Assembly: GCA_001184405.1 (NCBI GenBank)
Contig: LFMX01000019.1
Location: 1-64,000, forward strand
DNA: 64,000 bases
Direction of reading: 5' to 3'
Origin: Candidatus Burkholderia humilis
GTDB lineage: Bacteria > Pseudomonadota > Gammaproteobacteria > Burkholderiales > Burkholderiaceae
Shown here: piece after piece, positions 50,338 through 60,581 of the stretch
Position numbering within the stretch: the stretch's first letter is position 1
Layout: each line of letters begins with the position of its first letter
Position numbers and translations under genes: made by a program
Notes under the pieces: generated by a model
What the model was told of the DNA's origin: nothing
What the model saw: only the letters and a program-made list of their open reading frames with translations
Databases searched by the model: none

Positions 50338-50819
50338 TTAGCTGTGAAAGTCGACTTCCACTTCTTCGCTGTTCTTCGGCATCGCGGCATCGCGGCAGCG
50401 AGGATCATCGCTGATGCGTTTTGCGGTTTTGGATCGCGCTGCGACGGTCGATACACCTGATCGCCACGATGAATCGGCATTCCCGACAGCGAACAGACGC
50501 CCTCGACGTTTGCCGTCGTCGCGCGCCAGCCCTGATACCCGTAGTGGCACGTGCCGGGATCGGACCAGTAGACGAGCGCAGTCGCGCTGCTCGGGCGTTC
50601 GATCACGCGCACGACGGCCTGCGGATACGGCAGCCGATCGTTCGATGGCCGCGGCAGCGGATGCGTGCGATACCAGTCGCACGTCAGACGTTCGACGAAC
50701 TCGCTTTCGGCGCGCGCGGCCTTTTGCGACGGTGCGGATTGAGCGATGTCGGTCGGCATCGCTTCGAGCAGGTGAACCGTTTGTGACCACGGGTCCGCTC
50801 TTTTCGAAAAAGCTGTCAT
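50338..50819 (-). pseudogene. DUF3331-like Burkholderia protein with shifted C-terminus
   Basis: The conserved core reads VVRVIERPSSATALVYWSDP, GTCHYGYQGWRATTANVEGV and CSLSGMPIHRGDQVYRPSQR, ending ASAMILAAAMP. Paired CxxxG and CSLSGxPI segments suggest a small zinc-ribbon-like fold; the pattern is that of DUF3331 proteins, which are nearly restricted to Burkholderia and relatives. The natural tail NSEEVEVDFHS ends at 50338, but an 8-base duplication (GCATCGCG twice, near 50381-50397) changes the frame for the last dozen residues. Function unknown. The chosen start at 50819 is one of several possible. Confidence 0.65.
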
Positions 50820-50933
50820 GGCATTGTTCCAGGCTTTGACTCGACCTAGAACGTACGCGATTAAGCATATTCCGATAAATACTGCATCGGTGAAAACACT
50901 GTCCCGTTCACGCGAATAATCAATCGCTATTGG

Positions 50934-50962
50934 CCATAACCCTTGATGGGCAAGGGTTATGG
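50934..50962. repeat. Perfect inverted repeat, 12-bp arms
   Basis: CCATAACCCTTG (50934-50945) and CAAGGGTTATGG (50951-50962) flank a 5-base loop. No T run follows, so it is more like a repeat end or IS scar than a terminator. The next 110 bases up to the polyamine transporter genes match no gene. Confidence 0.7.
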
Positions 50963-51079
50963 CGGTGCCAGCCTTCTGCCTCGGTGCCACCGGGCGCTGC
51001 TTTCTTAGGCAGGCCCTCTACTTCGTGGGGTTATTTGCATGTTCAATGGCCACCGCTAGTCTTTCGATTTACTTTCAAA

Positions 51080-51919
51080 TCACGCCGATACCGCACGCGC
51101 GGCGGCCCGTCCACGCAGCCATTCGAGCACGAGCAACAGCGTCGTCGAGAAGAGGATGAGGATGGTCGCGAGCGCCGCGATCGTCGGACTGATGTTTTCT
51201 CAGATGCCGGTAAACATTTGGCGCGGCAGCGTGGTTTGCTCCGCGCCGGCGAGAAAGAGCGTGACGACGACTTCATCGAACGATGTGGCGAACGCGAACA
51301 ATGCGCCCGAGATCACGCCGGGCGCAATCACCGGCAGCGTGACGCGGAAGAACGTCGTCAGCGGACTCGCGCCGAGCGACTGACTCGCGCGTACAAGGTT
51401 GGTGTTGAAGTTCTGGAGGGTCGCGCCGACCGTGGTCACGACGAGCGGCACGCCGAGCGCCGCGTGCGCGAGAATCAGCCCGAAATACGTATTCGCGATG
51501 CCGAGCGGTGCAAAAAACAGATACATGCCGACGCCGACGACAATCACGGGCACGATCATCGGCGAAATGAGCACGGCCATCAGCATGCTTTTGCCGATGA
51601 AGTTCGCCTTGGTCAGTCCGACCGCCGCGAGCGTGCCCAGAATGGTTGCAACGATGGTGGCGGACGGCGCCACGATAAAGCTGTTCTTCGCCGCCGTGCG
51701 CCATTCCTGCGACATGACGAGGTTCTGATACCAGCGCATGGACCAGCCGGGAATCGGATACACGAGAAACATGCTCGATGAAAACGACAGCGGCACGATC
51801 GCGAGCACCGGCAGGATCAGATACAGCAGCGTCAGCACGCAGATGATGCGCAGCGCGAAGTACCACACGCGCTCGAGCAAGGATGTATGCAGCGCGAACA
51901 TCGGTTTGGCGAGTTTCAT
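51080..51919 (-). pseudogene. potI: Polyamine-type ABC transporter permease (PotC/PotI), nonsense codon
   Basis: From 51919: [20 protein letters not shown], then membrane segments [40 protein letters not shown] and the EAA loop [20 protein letters not shown] followed by [20 protein letters not shown]. The order is that of the second permease of spermidine/putrescine importers. TGA at 51200-51202 interrupts the frame after LPRQMFTGI; the same frame continues ENISPTIAALATILILFSTT to the natural stop at 51080-51082. One CGA to TGA change would explain it. The last membrane helix is lost. It overlaps the potH-like gene's transcription unit, starting 7 bases after it. Confidence 0.87.
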
Positions 51920-51925
51920 GTTCTT

Positions 51926-53191
51926 TTACCCCAGGCTCACGTTGGCACGTGTGAAGCGTCCGTAGACCACGTAGAGCACGAGCGTGGCCGCCAGCAGCAG
52001 TGCCGAGCGCGCAGGCCATGCCCCAGTTGATCGTCACATTGGTGAAATAGGCGATGTAATAGCTGACCATCTGATCGTTCGGACCGCCCAGCAGCGCCGG
52101 CGTGATGTAGTCGCCGATCGCAAGAATAAACACGAGCAGCACGCCCGCACCGATGCCCGGATACGTCTGCGGCACATACACACGCCAGAACGCCGCGAAC
52201 GGATGACTGCCCAGCGACACGGCCGCGCGCAGATATGTCGGCGGGACGGACTTCATTATGCTATACAGCGGCAGGATCATGAACGGGCAGCAGAATATGC
52301 GTCAGCGAGATATAGACGCCCACGCGGTTGAATAACAGCGCGAGCGGCGAGCCAATCAAGCCGCTGCCGATCAGCGCCTTGTTGATGAGCCCTTCGCTTT
52401 GCAACAGCACGATCCATGCGGCGACGCGTACCAGCACTGACGTCCAGAACGGAATCAACACGAGCACCATCACGAGATTCGCGCGGCGCACGGGCAGCGT
52501 GGAAATCCAGTACGCCAGCGGATAGCCGAGCAGCAGTGCAAAGAACGTCACCGCAACGCCGATTACGAAAGTGCGTCCGAACCACGTTCAGATAGATGGA
52601 CTGGTCAGGAATCGGCATGCACGAGATTGCCGAAGCCGTCCTGTTTATGATCCAGCGATGCGAGCAGATAAAACGGCGAGTAGCGGCTCGCGTTTTTCGC
52701 GATGGCCTGGCGGGATCGTTCCAGCGCTCGTCGAGCTCGATGATCTTCGCCTTGATTTGCGGCGCGGCAAGCGGCTTGCCGTTGTCGCCGGTGAGCGGCA
52801 TGGCGCGCGCAGTCTTGGCGACCAGCGAGCGATAGCCCGGAATCTCCGTGTTCAAACGACGCGCGAGTGCGCCCATCTATTCGCCATCGCAAATCGCCGT
52901 CAAGTCTTGCGCGAGCGCAGCATAAGCGGCGTCCGATGGCGGCGTTTTGCGGTCCCATTTAGCGAGCGCCGCGCCTGTATGCGGCAGCGCATTCGCCACT
53001 TCGGGATTTTCGATGGCGCGCGTCAGCAGGGCACCGATCGGTACCACGAAGATCAGGAACAGGAAAATGGCGAGTGGCGCAATCAGCACGAGCGCCATCG
53101 CCCGTTTTTTCGCGTCGGCGAGTTTCAGTTCACGCTTCAGACGCGCGCTCGATTCGCGCGAGTCATCGGCGGGGATCGTCATGGTGTTCAC
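51926..53191 (-). pseudogene. potH: Polyamine-type ABC transporter permease (PotB/PotH), stop and frameshifts
   Basis: The GTG start at 53191 follows a GGAGA ribosome binding site. The N-terminus has a helix (ALVLIAPLAIFLFLIFVVPI) and a long periplasmic part (ANALPHTGAALAKWDRKTPP). TAG at 52877-52879 is in frame. Further frameshifts occur near 52700, 52560, 52275 and 52020. Conserved permease segments are MTFFALLLGYPLAYWISTLP, LVMVLVLIPFWTSVLVRVAA, and the EAA loop [20 protein letters not shown] plus [20 protein letters not shown]. It is the first permease of a spermidine/putrescine or similar importer and has at least five lesions, one of the most decayed genes here. Confidence 0.88.
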
Positions 53192-53253
53192 GCTGTGTGT
53201 CTCCTTTTTCGGTCGCGCCGTTTAAAGGGGCGGCACGACCGTGCATCCACTGC

Positions 53254-53298
53254 TTACTTCGATGCCGACGCCGTGAAGCGCTGCTCGAGCTCGTCGCC
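53254..53298 (-). pseudogene. Periplasmic substrate-binding protein, last 14 codons
   Basis: GDELEQRFTASASK followed by TAA, just before the potH-like gene on the same strand, is the kind of C-terminus found in polyamine-binding proteins of PotD/PotF type, whose gene normally precedes the permeases. Everything upstream is gone: unrelated DNA begins near 53299. It marks the left boundary of the peptide-export locus and suggests a deletion or insertion at that point. Confidence 0.5.
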
Positions 53299-53396
53299 AT
53301 GATCGGTAAGGGGCTCAAGTAACAAGTCAATGATATCTGTAACAGAATCTTAAGCTTGTCTTGGCAGTGTGAGACCAATACATCCGGGAGCAAATT

Positions 53397-53532
53397 ATGG
53401 AACAAATCAGCCGTAGTGAACTGTTGTTGTCGACTGTCGCTGGCAGAAGGGCAGAAGGGCAATACGACGACGACCACCAATACCATGATAATTATCACTG
53501 ATTCGAACCCTAACCCGGTCGGCCCGACCTAA
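53397..53532 (+). pseudogene. Double-glycine-leader-type peptide, frameshifted (precursor 1)
   Basis: ATG 53397 is preceded by GGGAGC. The start MEQISRSELLLSTVAG aligns with the leader MQMVTRNELALAQVSGG of the downstream peptide gene. The next codons contain an 8-base tandem duplication (GCAGAAGG twice) that puts the remainder out of frame, giving a 34-residue product ending at 53501. One base fewer restores a core GNTTTTTNTMIIITDSNPNP and VGPT with the stop at 53530-53532, which is again similar to the Thr/Asn/Val-rich core of precursor 2. So this was a paralogous precursor, now broken, with the GG site read as GR. Confidence 0.6.
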
Positions 53533-53947
53533 TCCGGTCGATTCAATCTCGATATCGGCGAACGGAAGTCGTGCATCGAAGTGGTCATGGCGCTTTCTAA
53601 TCTCGAAAGCAGCTCAACGCTTTTCGGTTTTAGTTCGCCTCTAATCTTGATTAGGACGTCACCGCGGGTTGAATGTCGTTATCTACATGGGTTCCATATG
53701 TTCAGTGCTTTGTCCCGGCCTAAAGTGCTATGGATGCCGCTACTGAATTTCTCGAATACCCTAGTGGTAATGTAGATAACACATTAAAAAGTCTTCACTC
53801 TGATTATAGATAATTAGGAAATTTCGCGTATTTCATCATCGAAAAGCTCGATCAAATTCTAATTTCGACGGAATGAAGCCGCTGCACACATTTACGTGTG
53901 TGGTCGGAGTTGGTTGTTGTTTTATTTTTTAACTAGGGAGAAAACTC
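53533..53947. promoter_or_regulatory. AT-rich leader region before precursor 2
   Basis: About 415 bases, clearly AT-richer than flanking DNA, without a coding frame of quality. It contains a small palindrome CACAC-N6-GTGTG at 53885-53900 and a TTTTATTTTTT tract just before the ribosome binding site. It is the likely promoter region of the open precursor gene. Confidence 0.5.
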
Positions 53948-54118
53948 ATGCAAATGGTAACTCGCAACGAATTGGCCTTGGCTCAAGTGTCTGGTGGTGG
54001 TACGAAGGGCGATACGAACTCGTCGACGACGACCAACAATACGGTTGTCATCGTCTCGCAAGGCGGTAACTCCACGGTGCCGAGCATTGTTGCCGGTGAC
54101 GTTTCTATCAATGCCTAA
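53948..54118 (+). CDS. Double-glycine-leader precursor peptide (56 aa)
   Basis: The ATG follows GGGAGA by seven bases. The leader MQMVTRNELALAQVSGG has the hallmarks of C39-processed leaders: acidic Glu, spaced hydrophobic residues (Leu, Leu, Val) and Gly-Gly at the cleavage site. The core GTKGDTNSSTTTNNTVVIVS followed by QGGNSTVPSIVAGDVSINA is uncharged to weakly acidic, rich in Thr, Asn, Ser and Val, and has no Cys, so lanthionine or disulfide bridges are not expected. A perfect terminator lies 73 bases downstream, so it is an independent high-expression unit. The C39-type exporter is 2.4 kb downstream on the same strand. No named bacteriocin family is recognised. Confidence in the gene is high, in its role moderate. 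Confidence 0.8.
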   Translation: MQMVTRNELALAQVSGGGTKGDTNSSTTTNNTVVIVSQGGNSTVPSIVAGDVSINA

Positions 54119-54190
54119 GTTTCACCAGGTGACGTGGCGCTAACCACTCGATAGAAGCCTTGAACAGCTAATGCCGATTTGATCAGCGTC

Positions 54191-54225
54191 AATAGGGTGG
54201 ATCGAAGGATCCACCCTATTTTTTT
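54191..54225 (+). terminator. Rho-independent terminator after precursor 2
   Basis: AATAGGGTGGATC (54191-54203) pairs perfectly over 13 bp with GATCCACCCTATT (54208-54220) around a GAAG loop, and a T run follows to 54225. Confidence 0.95.
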
Positions 54226-54279
54226 CAGCGGCTTACGCCTCCGAAGATAATCGCCTTACGCGCTTGGCTAAAGAAGAGG

Positions 54280-55187
54280 GTGGCTAGGTTAAAGCACCGC
54301 TTCCGTCGTGCTCTGATCGGTCGCATTCCGCTCAGGCTGGCCGAACACGTTGCCGCTGTAGGCTGGGCTATTCAAGGCGTATTCAGTGCCGGTAACCGGG
54401 CATCCAGAAATATCCGGGCGGAAATTGCGCGCGATGTGCTCGGCTTGGCGAGTCATCAGGTGAGTCGTGCACGCTCCGGTGGACTGCTAGAAAAGCTGAT
54501 TGATCAGCGCATCTATTTCGGCCGAGATATCCGAACCCGCGAATCTCTGCCTGATCTCGATGTCATTGCTTAGACGCTTGCAAAGTGCGTTGCAGCACTG
54601 AAGCGGGAAGCGCCTGAACGGCCTGTCTTTATGCCGCCGTTTCACTAAGTCTCGCAGTACGCGAACATTTATGTCGTCGAGAAAGTTGCGGTGCTGCTCG
54701 GCATCAAGTCGATGGCCGTCGTGTCCGGCGTACCGCTAAACCAATACGGCGATGACCACGCGTTGATTCCCGGCATCAAGGTGCTTTACACCTATGGTGA
54801 CGCGAACCGCGGTGGCCTGGGCGTTCGCGTCGCACGTGCCTTGGCGCGATGGCGTTGCCGTGCTTTTTTCGGACGTTCCGCCCTTCACCATGCATCGTTA
54901 TCCGATGGAAACCGTCGGCGTTTCCATGTTTGGGCGCGACGCACGCATCCACAACGGCGTATTCCGTATGGGCGAAACCTTCGGCGTCATGTTGCTGCCG
55001 TTCTACCTGGGCTTCGAGAACCACGTGCGGCTCTTCGACGCGATTCCGCTGACCGATCATGACGCCCCTCAACGAGTGGCCGACTGCATCGAGATCGCGA
55101 TGCTCGACAATTTCCAGCATTGGACGTGTGCCGGATTGGACGTGTGCCGGGCATCCCGCCATGTACGCGTTCGCGCCCGCCAAATAG
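54280..55187 (+). pseudogene. LpxL/HtrB-like acyltransferase-type protein, two stops and a frameshift
   Basis: The reconstructed product of about 300 residues starts near GTG 54280 (VARLKHRFRRALIGRIPLRL) and includes VFMPPFH, VVEKVAVLLGIKSMAVVSG and LPNQYGDDH-like segments. After a frameshift near 54846 come VAVLFSDVPPFTMHRYP, ETVGVSMFGRDARIHNGVFR and GETFGVMLLPFYLGFENH, ending LDNFQHWTCAG. The layout resembles lysophospholipid acyltransferases of the LpxL/HtrB type: a substrate strand, a loop with ...FGRxARxxxG..., then a Phe/Gly-rich strand and a final Trp-containing helix. In-frame TAG at 54571 and TAA near 54649, and a 15-base tandem duplication near 55122-55151, inactivate it. Between precursor and exporter genes it could have acylated the peptide. 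The family call is tentative. Confidence 0.5.
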
Positions 55188-55272
55188 CGCCAGGGTTTTT
55201 TCTCCGCTATCGGTCGAGCGCCAGCCATCGCCCTAGCTTTGACGCCGTCAGCAAACCGCATTCACTTTTCTC

Positions 55273-56503
55273 ATGCAACCAACCCCTCTGCCTCAGTTCA
55301 AGGACGTGCCCTGGCGCTGGATCTTCTGTATTCGCGGTGCTGGCCGTGACCTTTGGCTTCACTCACGAAATCGAGCTCAAGCAAAATGTGCCGTGTGAAA
55401 TCGTGTCGCCGTCCGAGGTCAAGATTCGTGGTCTGAAAGGACTGGTGTCGTCCATCTACGTTAAGCCGCAAGACAAAGTCGTTCCAGGGACGCCGTTGTT
55501 TCAGTTGCAACGCGATCTGTCGCTGGCGATCGACGGGCTTCAGCGCCAAGTGTTCGATCAGAAAATGCATGACGACCAGATTCGCGCGGTCGACGAACAG
55601 TACGCTGAACGCCGCATCCAGTTGAATACACAGCTTCAAAGTGCGCGCGTGACGCAGACGAGTCGTCGCGCGGAACTGACTGCGCTCGACGAACAGATCG
55701 GACAGAACCGTCAGTTGGTGGACGGCTATAAACAGCGGATGTCGCGGCTGAATTCGGTGGCTGACTATGTTACGGCCGATAAGGTCGAGCAGGCGCGTGC
55801 GGACGTGCATCAGGGAAAGGTAACCGTCGCGCAAAGCGTGGCGCGGCGTCAGCAACTTGAGGGCGATCTCGCCTCATCTCAAAGCGCGCAGGCGGATCTG
55901 GAGGCGCAACTGCGCGAACTCGACGCTCGCCACGCGCGCGGCGTGCAGGACATCCAAGTGCGCTTTGAGCAGGCTCGGCAGGATTCGACTGTTTCCTCGC
56001 CGAAAGCCGGCGTGGTGACGTTTTCGAGTCTCGTGGCGGGCCGCATGCTGACTGCATCGGATGTCGCCGTAGTTATCGCGACGAATGACAGCGGTCCGCT
56101 GCGTGTCGCACTCAGCATTCCGTCGAGACGGCGCGGCTTCGTGCGCGAAGGCCAGATCGTCAGGCTGAAGTTCGACGCTTTTCCGTATGCAAAATTCGGC
56201 ACGTACGAAGCGCACATCGACTCGATATCACCGACCACCGTCCTTCCGTCCAGCCCACCGACCGAACCGGCCGATTCTGGCGGCCTGTTCGGGTCGAGCG
56301 GTTCGCCGGACACCACCGAAGGCGCCAAGGATTCGGACGGTGACTATCTCGCGTGGGCAACGTTGCGCGGCAAGACTTTCGACTTCGAAGGTCAGCATTT
56401 CGCGATCCTCCCGGGCATGTGCGCGACGGCGAGCATCGTGGTCGAACGTCGAACGATTGCGGAATGGGTGCTCGCACCTTTGTTCAGAATGATGAGAGGG
56501 TAA
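55273..56503 (+). pseudogene. HlyD-family membrane fusion protein for peptide export
   Basis: From ATG 55273 the start is MQPTPLPQFKDVPWRWIF; a frameshift near 55325 leads to VFAVLAVTFGFTHEIELKQN, the single membrane helix and the conserved beginning of the adaptor. A lipoyl half motif (VSPSEVKIRGLKGLVSSIYV and KPQDKVVPGTPLFQLQRDLS), a long coiled coil (RVTQTSRRAELTALDEQIGQ and following), the second lipoyl half (QDSTVSSPKAGVVTFSSLVA) and a beta-barrel domain (GPLRVALSIPSRRRGFVREG) follow. It ends with a CvaA-like GMCATASIVVERRTIAEWVL. It bridges the ABC transporter to TolC. Apart from the frameshift at the helix, the reading frame is clean. Stop and the ABC start are 1 base apart. Confidence 0.9.
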
Positions 56504-56504
56504 G

Positions 56505-58619
56505 GTGCGCATCATCTACCAAAACGAAGTCGCGGAATGCGGCTATGCCTGTCTCGCTATGGTGCTGACGCATCTTGGACGGGCAACGGAAGTGCGTGAA
56601 CTGTCGGCGTTCAAGCCTATCTCGGCGAGCGGCCTGTCACTGATGAACCTCTACGATGTCGCCGTCGACTTCGGGCTGGCGGTGCAGGCGTATCGCTTCG
56701 ATCCATCGGATCTCTCGGCCGTCAAGAAAGGCTCGATCCTGCATTTCGGCGGCGCGCACTTCGTCGTGTTCGAGAAAGCGAGCCGCAGTCATATCAGCAT
56801 TATCGATCCGGCTTCCGGCCGGCGGCGCGTGTCGATGGAAACGTTCCGCTCCGCTGTGTCCGGCTTCCTGCTCGAGTTCGCGCCGACGCCGCAGATGCCG
56901 CGCATCAAGGCAAAATCGCGCGTGCCGGCAGCGTTGCAGCGGGTGCGCGGGCTGAATCCGCAATTGCGCGCGCAGATCGGAAAGGTGCTGTTTGTTGTGC
57001 TCGGCAGTCAGTTCGCTATTCTCGTTGCGCCGTACTTCGGCAATCTCACGCTCGACTACGTGGTGGCCGCGGATAACCGCAATCTGCTGAACGTGCTCGT
57101 GATGACGTTCACGAGCATCTTTATCTTCGGTGCGCTCAGCGAATACGTGCAGAAGTATCTGACCGAAGTGCTGTTCAATCTGGTGCAGATCAACACGACC
57201 GAGGGGCTCGTCGGTCATTTGCTACGTAATCCGATGTCCTGGTTCGAGAAGCGCCACGTCGGCGACGTGTTCGCACGCGTGAAGGCGCAGGAGGAAATCA
57301 GCACGTACGCTACCCGAACCGTCATCACGTTATGTGTCGATGCCGCAGTCGGGCTGCTTGCGCTCGTGCTAATGTTTATTCAGAGCCGGCCGCTCACGGC
57401 AGTCGCACTCTTCGTCTTTGCTCTTTATATCGGGCTGGCGCTCGCCATGTTCCGGGCAATGCACGACAGCCACGCGCTCGTGATGGAAGCTTCCGCGCGC
57501 TGCGACGACTCGCTGATCGAGACCATTCGTGCCGCGTCGCTGCTCAAGCTCGCGCAGGGCGAGATGCGTCGCACGGCCATCTACATGACGATCTACAAGG
57601 CGTATGCAGCGGCGGTCCTCAAGAAGGCCGGTCTGAACTGCTCGCGCGACGGTTTGCTCAAGATGGTCAACTATGCGGATACCATCATCATCACGTGGAT
57701 GTCCGCTCGTCTCATGCTGGGCGGCAAAGTCTCCGTCGGCGTGTTCTATTCGTTCTTGATCTACAAGTCGCTGATGTCCGAGCGCTCTGCAAGCGTGATC
57801 AACTCGACGTTCCAGTACTTCATGATGAGCGTGCCGGTTGCGCGCGTTGACGATATCGTCGAAGCCAAGTCGGAGCGCTATATGCCGCTCGAAGCCAGCC
57901 AGCGCGCGACGGAAGTGCACGATTTCAATAACATCGAAATGCGCGGCGTCAACTTCAGTTATGGCATTTCGGATGAGCCGGTGCTGAAAGACGCGAGTAT
58001 CGACATTCGAAAGAGCGACAAGATCGTCATTACCGGTTCGTCCGGAAGCGGCAAGTCGACGCTCTTCAAGCTGCTTTCCGCGGCCGAGCCGCTTCAGCAT
58101 GGACATATCGCCCTGAACGGCATTGCATAGCCGAATCTCGCCGTCGATGAAATTCGCCGACCATGGCGCACATGCGGCAAGGCGACATCATTCTGCACGG
58201 TTCGATCGCGGATAACGTCACGCTTTTCGCTGCTAACCCGGACGAAAACCGCATCCACAAGCTGCTTGCGGATGTCGGTCTGCTCGACGACATCATGCGT
58301 TTGCCGATGCGCACGCGCACCATCATCAGCGACACCATTGCCAATGTTTCAGCCGGACAGCGGCAGCGACTCCTGCTGGCGCGCGCTTTATCAGGAGCGC
58401 GAAGTGCTGATGCTCGACGAACCGACGTCGAATCTCGATCCGGTATCCGTGCGGCACATCGCGGAATTGTTGCGCGGGCGCGCTCGAACCGTCGTGGTAA
58501 TTACGCATGACATAACGCTAGCGTCCACATTCGACATGCGTTATCGCTTTGTCGATGGCGGACTCGTGCGCGATCACGGCAGCGTGCAGATCGAAACGGC
58601 GGAAGCGATTCATGAATAA
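56505..58619 (+). pseudogene. C39-peptidase ABC exporter (PCAT), broken in the ATPase domain
   Basis: GTG 56505 starts the N-terminal C39 protease: Cys12 in YQNEVAECGYACLAMVL, His85 in GGAHFVVFEKA, and Asp101 in IIDPASGRR, so the full catalytic triad for cutting after Gly-Gly is present. The membrane part begins around residue 150 (VLFVVLGSQFAILVAPYFGN) with further helices to residue 420. The ATPase has Walker A VITGSSGSGKSTLFKLL, but a TAG at 58128-58130 follows, then frameshifts near 58160 and 58390. The pieces beyond still show NVSAGQRQRLLLARAL (signature) and EVLMLDEPTSNLDPVSVRHI (Walker B). It would mature and export the double-glycine peptides across the inner membrane. Family certain; as written it is inactive. 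Confidence 0.93.
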
Positions 58620-59924
58620 GCACCGTTTGCAAATTACCGCGCTCGCGCTGTTCGTGAGCCACGCCGCGTCCGCGCAGGCGGATGATCTCGTCACGATCGT
58701 CCAGCAGACGCTCGGCTACGACGCCGAAGTCGCGCAGGCGCGCGCGGGCTTCGAGGCCTCGAAGCAGGCCATTCCCATCGCGCGAGCGGCGTTGTTGCCG
58801 CAAATTGCGGGCGGCTGGGGCCGGGTGTATAATGATCAAGATGAAGGGTTTTCCGCGCCAGAGTTATTGGCAAAACGGGTGAACCGTCCAGGTTACGCAG
58901 CCGATCTTCGACTGGAGCAAGTGGACCGCTTATCAGCAAGCCGATTACGTCGCGGCGCAGGGCACGGTTCAGCTGGCATCGGCGGAGCAGACCTCGATGA
59001 TGCGCGCTATTCGTGCCTATTTCGATGAACTTGCCGCCGAGGACGAAGTCAAGCGGCACGACCGAATATCTCGCGGCCATCGACATGCAGCACGAACAGG
59101 TGTGCCGCAAGCGCGCGGCGGGCGAAGCGACGCTGATTGATTCGCAGGATGTGGATGTCGCGCGTGCAGGCCCAGATTCAACACATGGACGCGCAGCAGG
59201 ATCTGACGTCAAGCGCCGCATGCAGCAGGTGAGCGGGCAGCCGTTCTCGCCGCTTTCGAGCTTGCCCGCGGCCGTGCCGTTGTCGCGCGTCGATCCGGAG
59301 AATCCGGACGTGTGGGCCGAGCAGGCGAGATCGAGCGGCTACGACGTGCAGTCGAAGCAGCTCGACTGGCAGATCGCGCGAATGGATTCCAAGAAGGCGC
59401 GCGCGGCGCACTATCCGGTGGTGCAGGTGACGGGCAGCTATACGCCGGCGGGCGCGGCGTCCGGTTATTCGCGTCCGACTACGACGACGACCGCCATGCT
59501 TCAAGTGATGATCCCGATCTCGTCGGGCGGCGAGATTCAGGCGCGGCTCAAGCAATCGCTCGCATTGGAGGACAAGGCGCAGCAGGCGGTCGAATCGGCA
59601 TCGGTGAAAGCGGAGGGCGATGCCCGCGACAGCTACGCACGCTATCTCAAGGCGCGCGTGCGCAGCGCTTCGCTGGCGCAACTCGTCAAGACATCACACG
59701 ATACGCTGGCGGCGACGGAGCAGGGCTTCAAGGCCGGCAGCCGAATGCAGGTCGCCGCGCTACGCGCCATCGACACGCTTTATACGACGCAGCGCGACCT
59801 GATGCTGTCGCGTTACGAGGCGATCGTCACGCTTCTGCAACTCAAGGCCAATGTGGCTTCGCTGACGATGGACGACATCGCGCAGGCCAACGCGCTGCTG
59901 AGCGCGGCGCAAGCGGTGAAATAA
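58612..59924 (+). pseudogene. TolC-type outer membrane channel, frameshifted
   Basis: ATG 58612 overlaps the ABC stop by 8 bases. The first part has a signal peptide (MNKHRLQITALALFVSHAAS, AQA) and a TolC repeat start DDLVTIVQQTLGYDAEVAQA with ARAGFEASKQAIPIARAALL. Frames change near 58850, 59010 and 59230. The last 230 residues are in one frame: SSGYDVQSKQLDWQIARMDS, RAAHYPVVQVTGSY, PISSGGEIQARLKQSLALED and KTSHDTLAATEQGFKAGSRM. This is the second half of an outer membrane efflux protein that would dock to the HlyD-type adaptor. With the two upstream genes it forms a complete one-step (type I) export route. It is disrupted at three or more positions. Confidence 0.88.
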
Positions 59925-59948
59925 GAGAAAACGATCTAACGGCCAGCG

Positions 59949-60528
59949 TTAGTCGTTGTGCTGGCCCCGGCTCACCACGCGCGCGAGGGTTTTCAATGCA
60001 TCGGCGGGTGAATCCGAAAACTGCGCCGCAACGATTGCGCCGTCCACTGCGCGCGCGAGCGCCTGTGCATCGGCTTTGGCCGTGCGCGATGCGGGCATCA
60101 GCGCACGGATCGCGGCGGTCATGTCGCGCTTGTGCCGGCGCGAGATCTCAAGCGCTTGCGGCAAGGTGCCGCCGACTTCCACGACCGAGTTGATAAACGC
60201 GCATCCGCGATACGTTTCGCCGCCGAACCATTCCGCATTCCGCGAGCGCGGGCACCAGCGCGTGCAGCGTGCCGCCATGTCGCGTAAGTGCATCGCGAAA
60301 CCAGTTCATCCAGTTGTCGTGACGGTATTCGAGGAACGCGACGATCAAATCGTCCTTGCTCGGAAAGTAGCGATAAAACGTCTTCTTCGCGACCCCCGAT
60401 TCCGCAATCACCCGATCGATGCCCGTCGCACGAATGCCATCGCGATAAAAAAGATCATGCGCGGTATGCAGAATGCGGGCGTCCGGCGCGAGGCCGGACG
60501 GATCAGCGGACGGAGCGAGCGTGTTCAT
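59949..60528 (-). pseudogene. TetR-family regulator, frameshifted
   Basis: The start [20 protein letters not shown] and [20 protein letters not shown] then [20 protein letters not shown] give a canonical TetR helix-turn-helix. After [20 protein letters not shown] the frame changes near 60240 to [20 protein letters not shown] and [20 protein letters not shown], the ligand domain. Full length about 195 residues. It is divergent from the NTF2-like gene at 60582, with a short shared promoter region (60529-60581), so it probably repressed that gene. The break lies near a short direct repeat (GCGGAAT). Confidence 0.85.
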
Positions 60529-60581
60529 GCGGTCGATTGTAGACAGACCCGTCTGCCTTCAATCTTTCGGAGACGATGCTC

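Noticed and set aside
50963-51079. A transposase C-terminus on the minus strand ending AIEHANNPTK
   Set aside because: The short frame ends cleanly and sits near a 12-bp inverted repeat, but I cannot match it to an IS family and its length is too small to support a feature.
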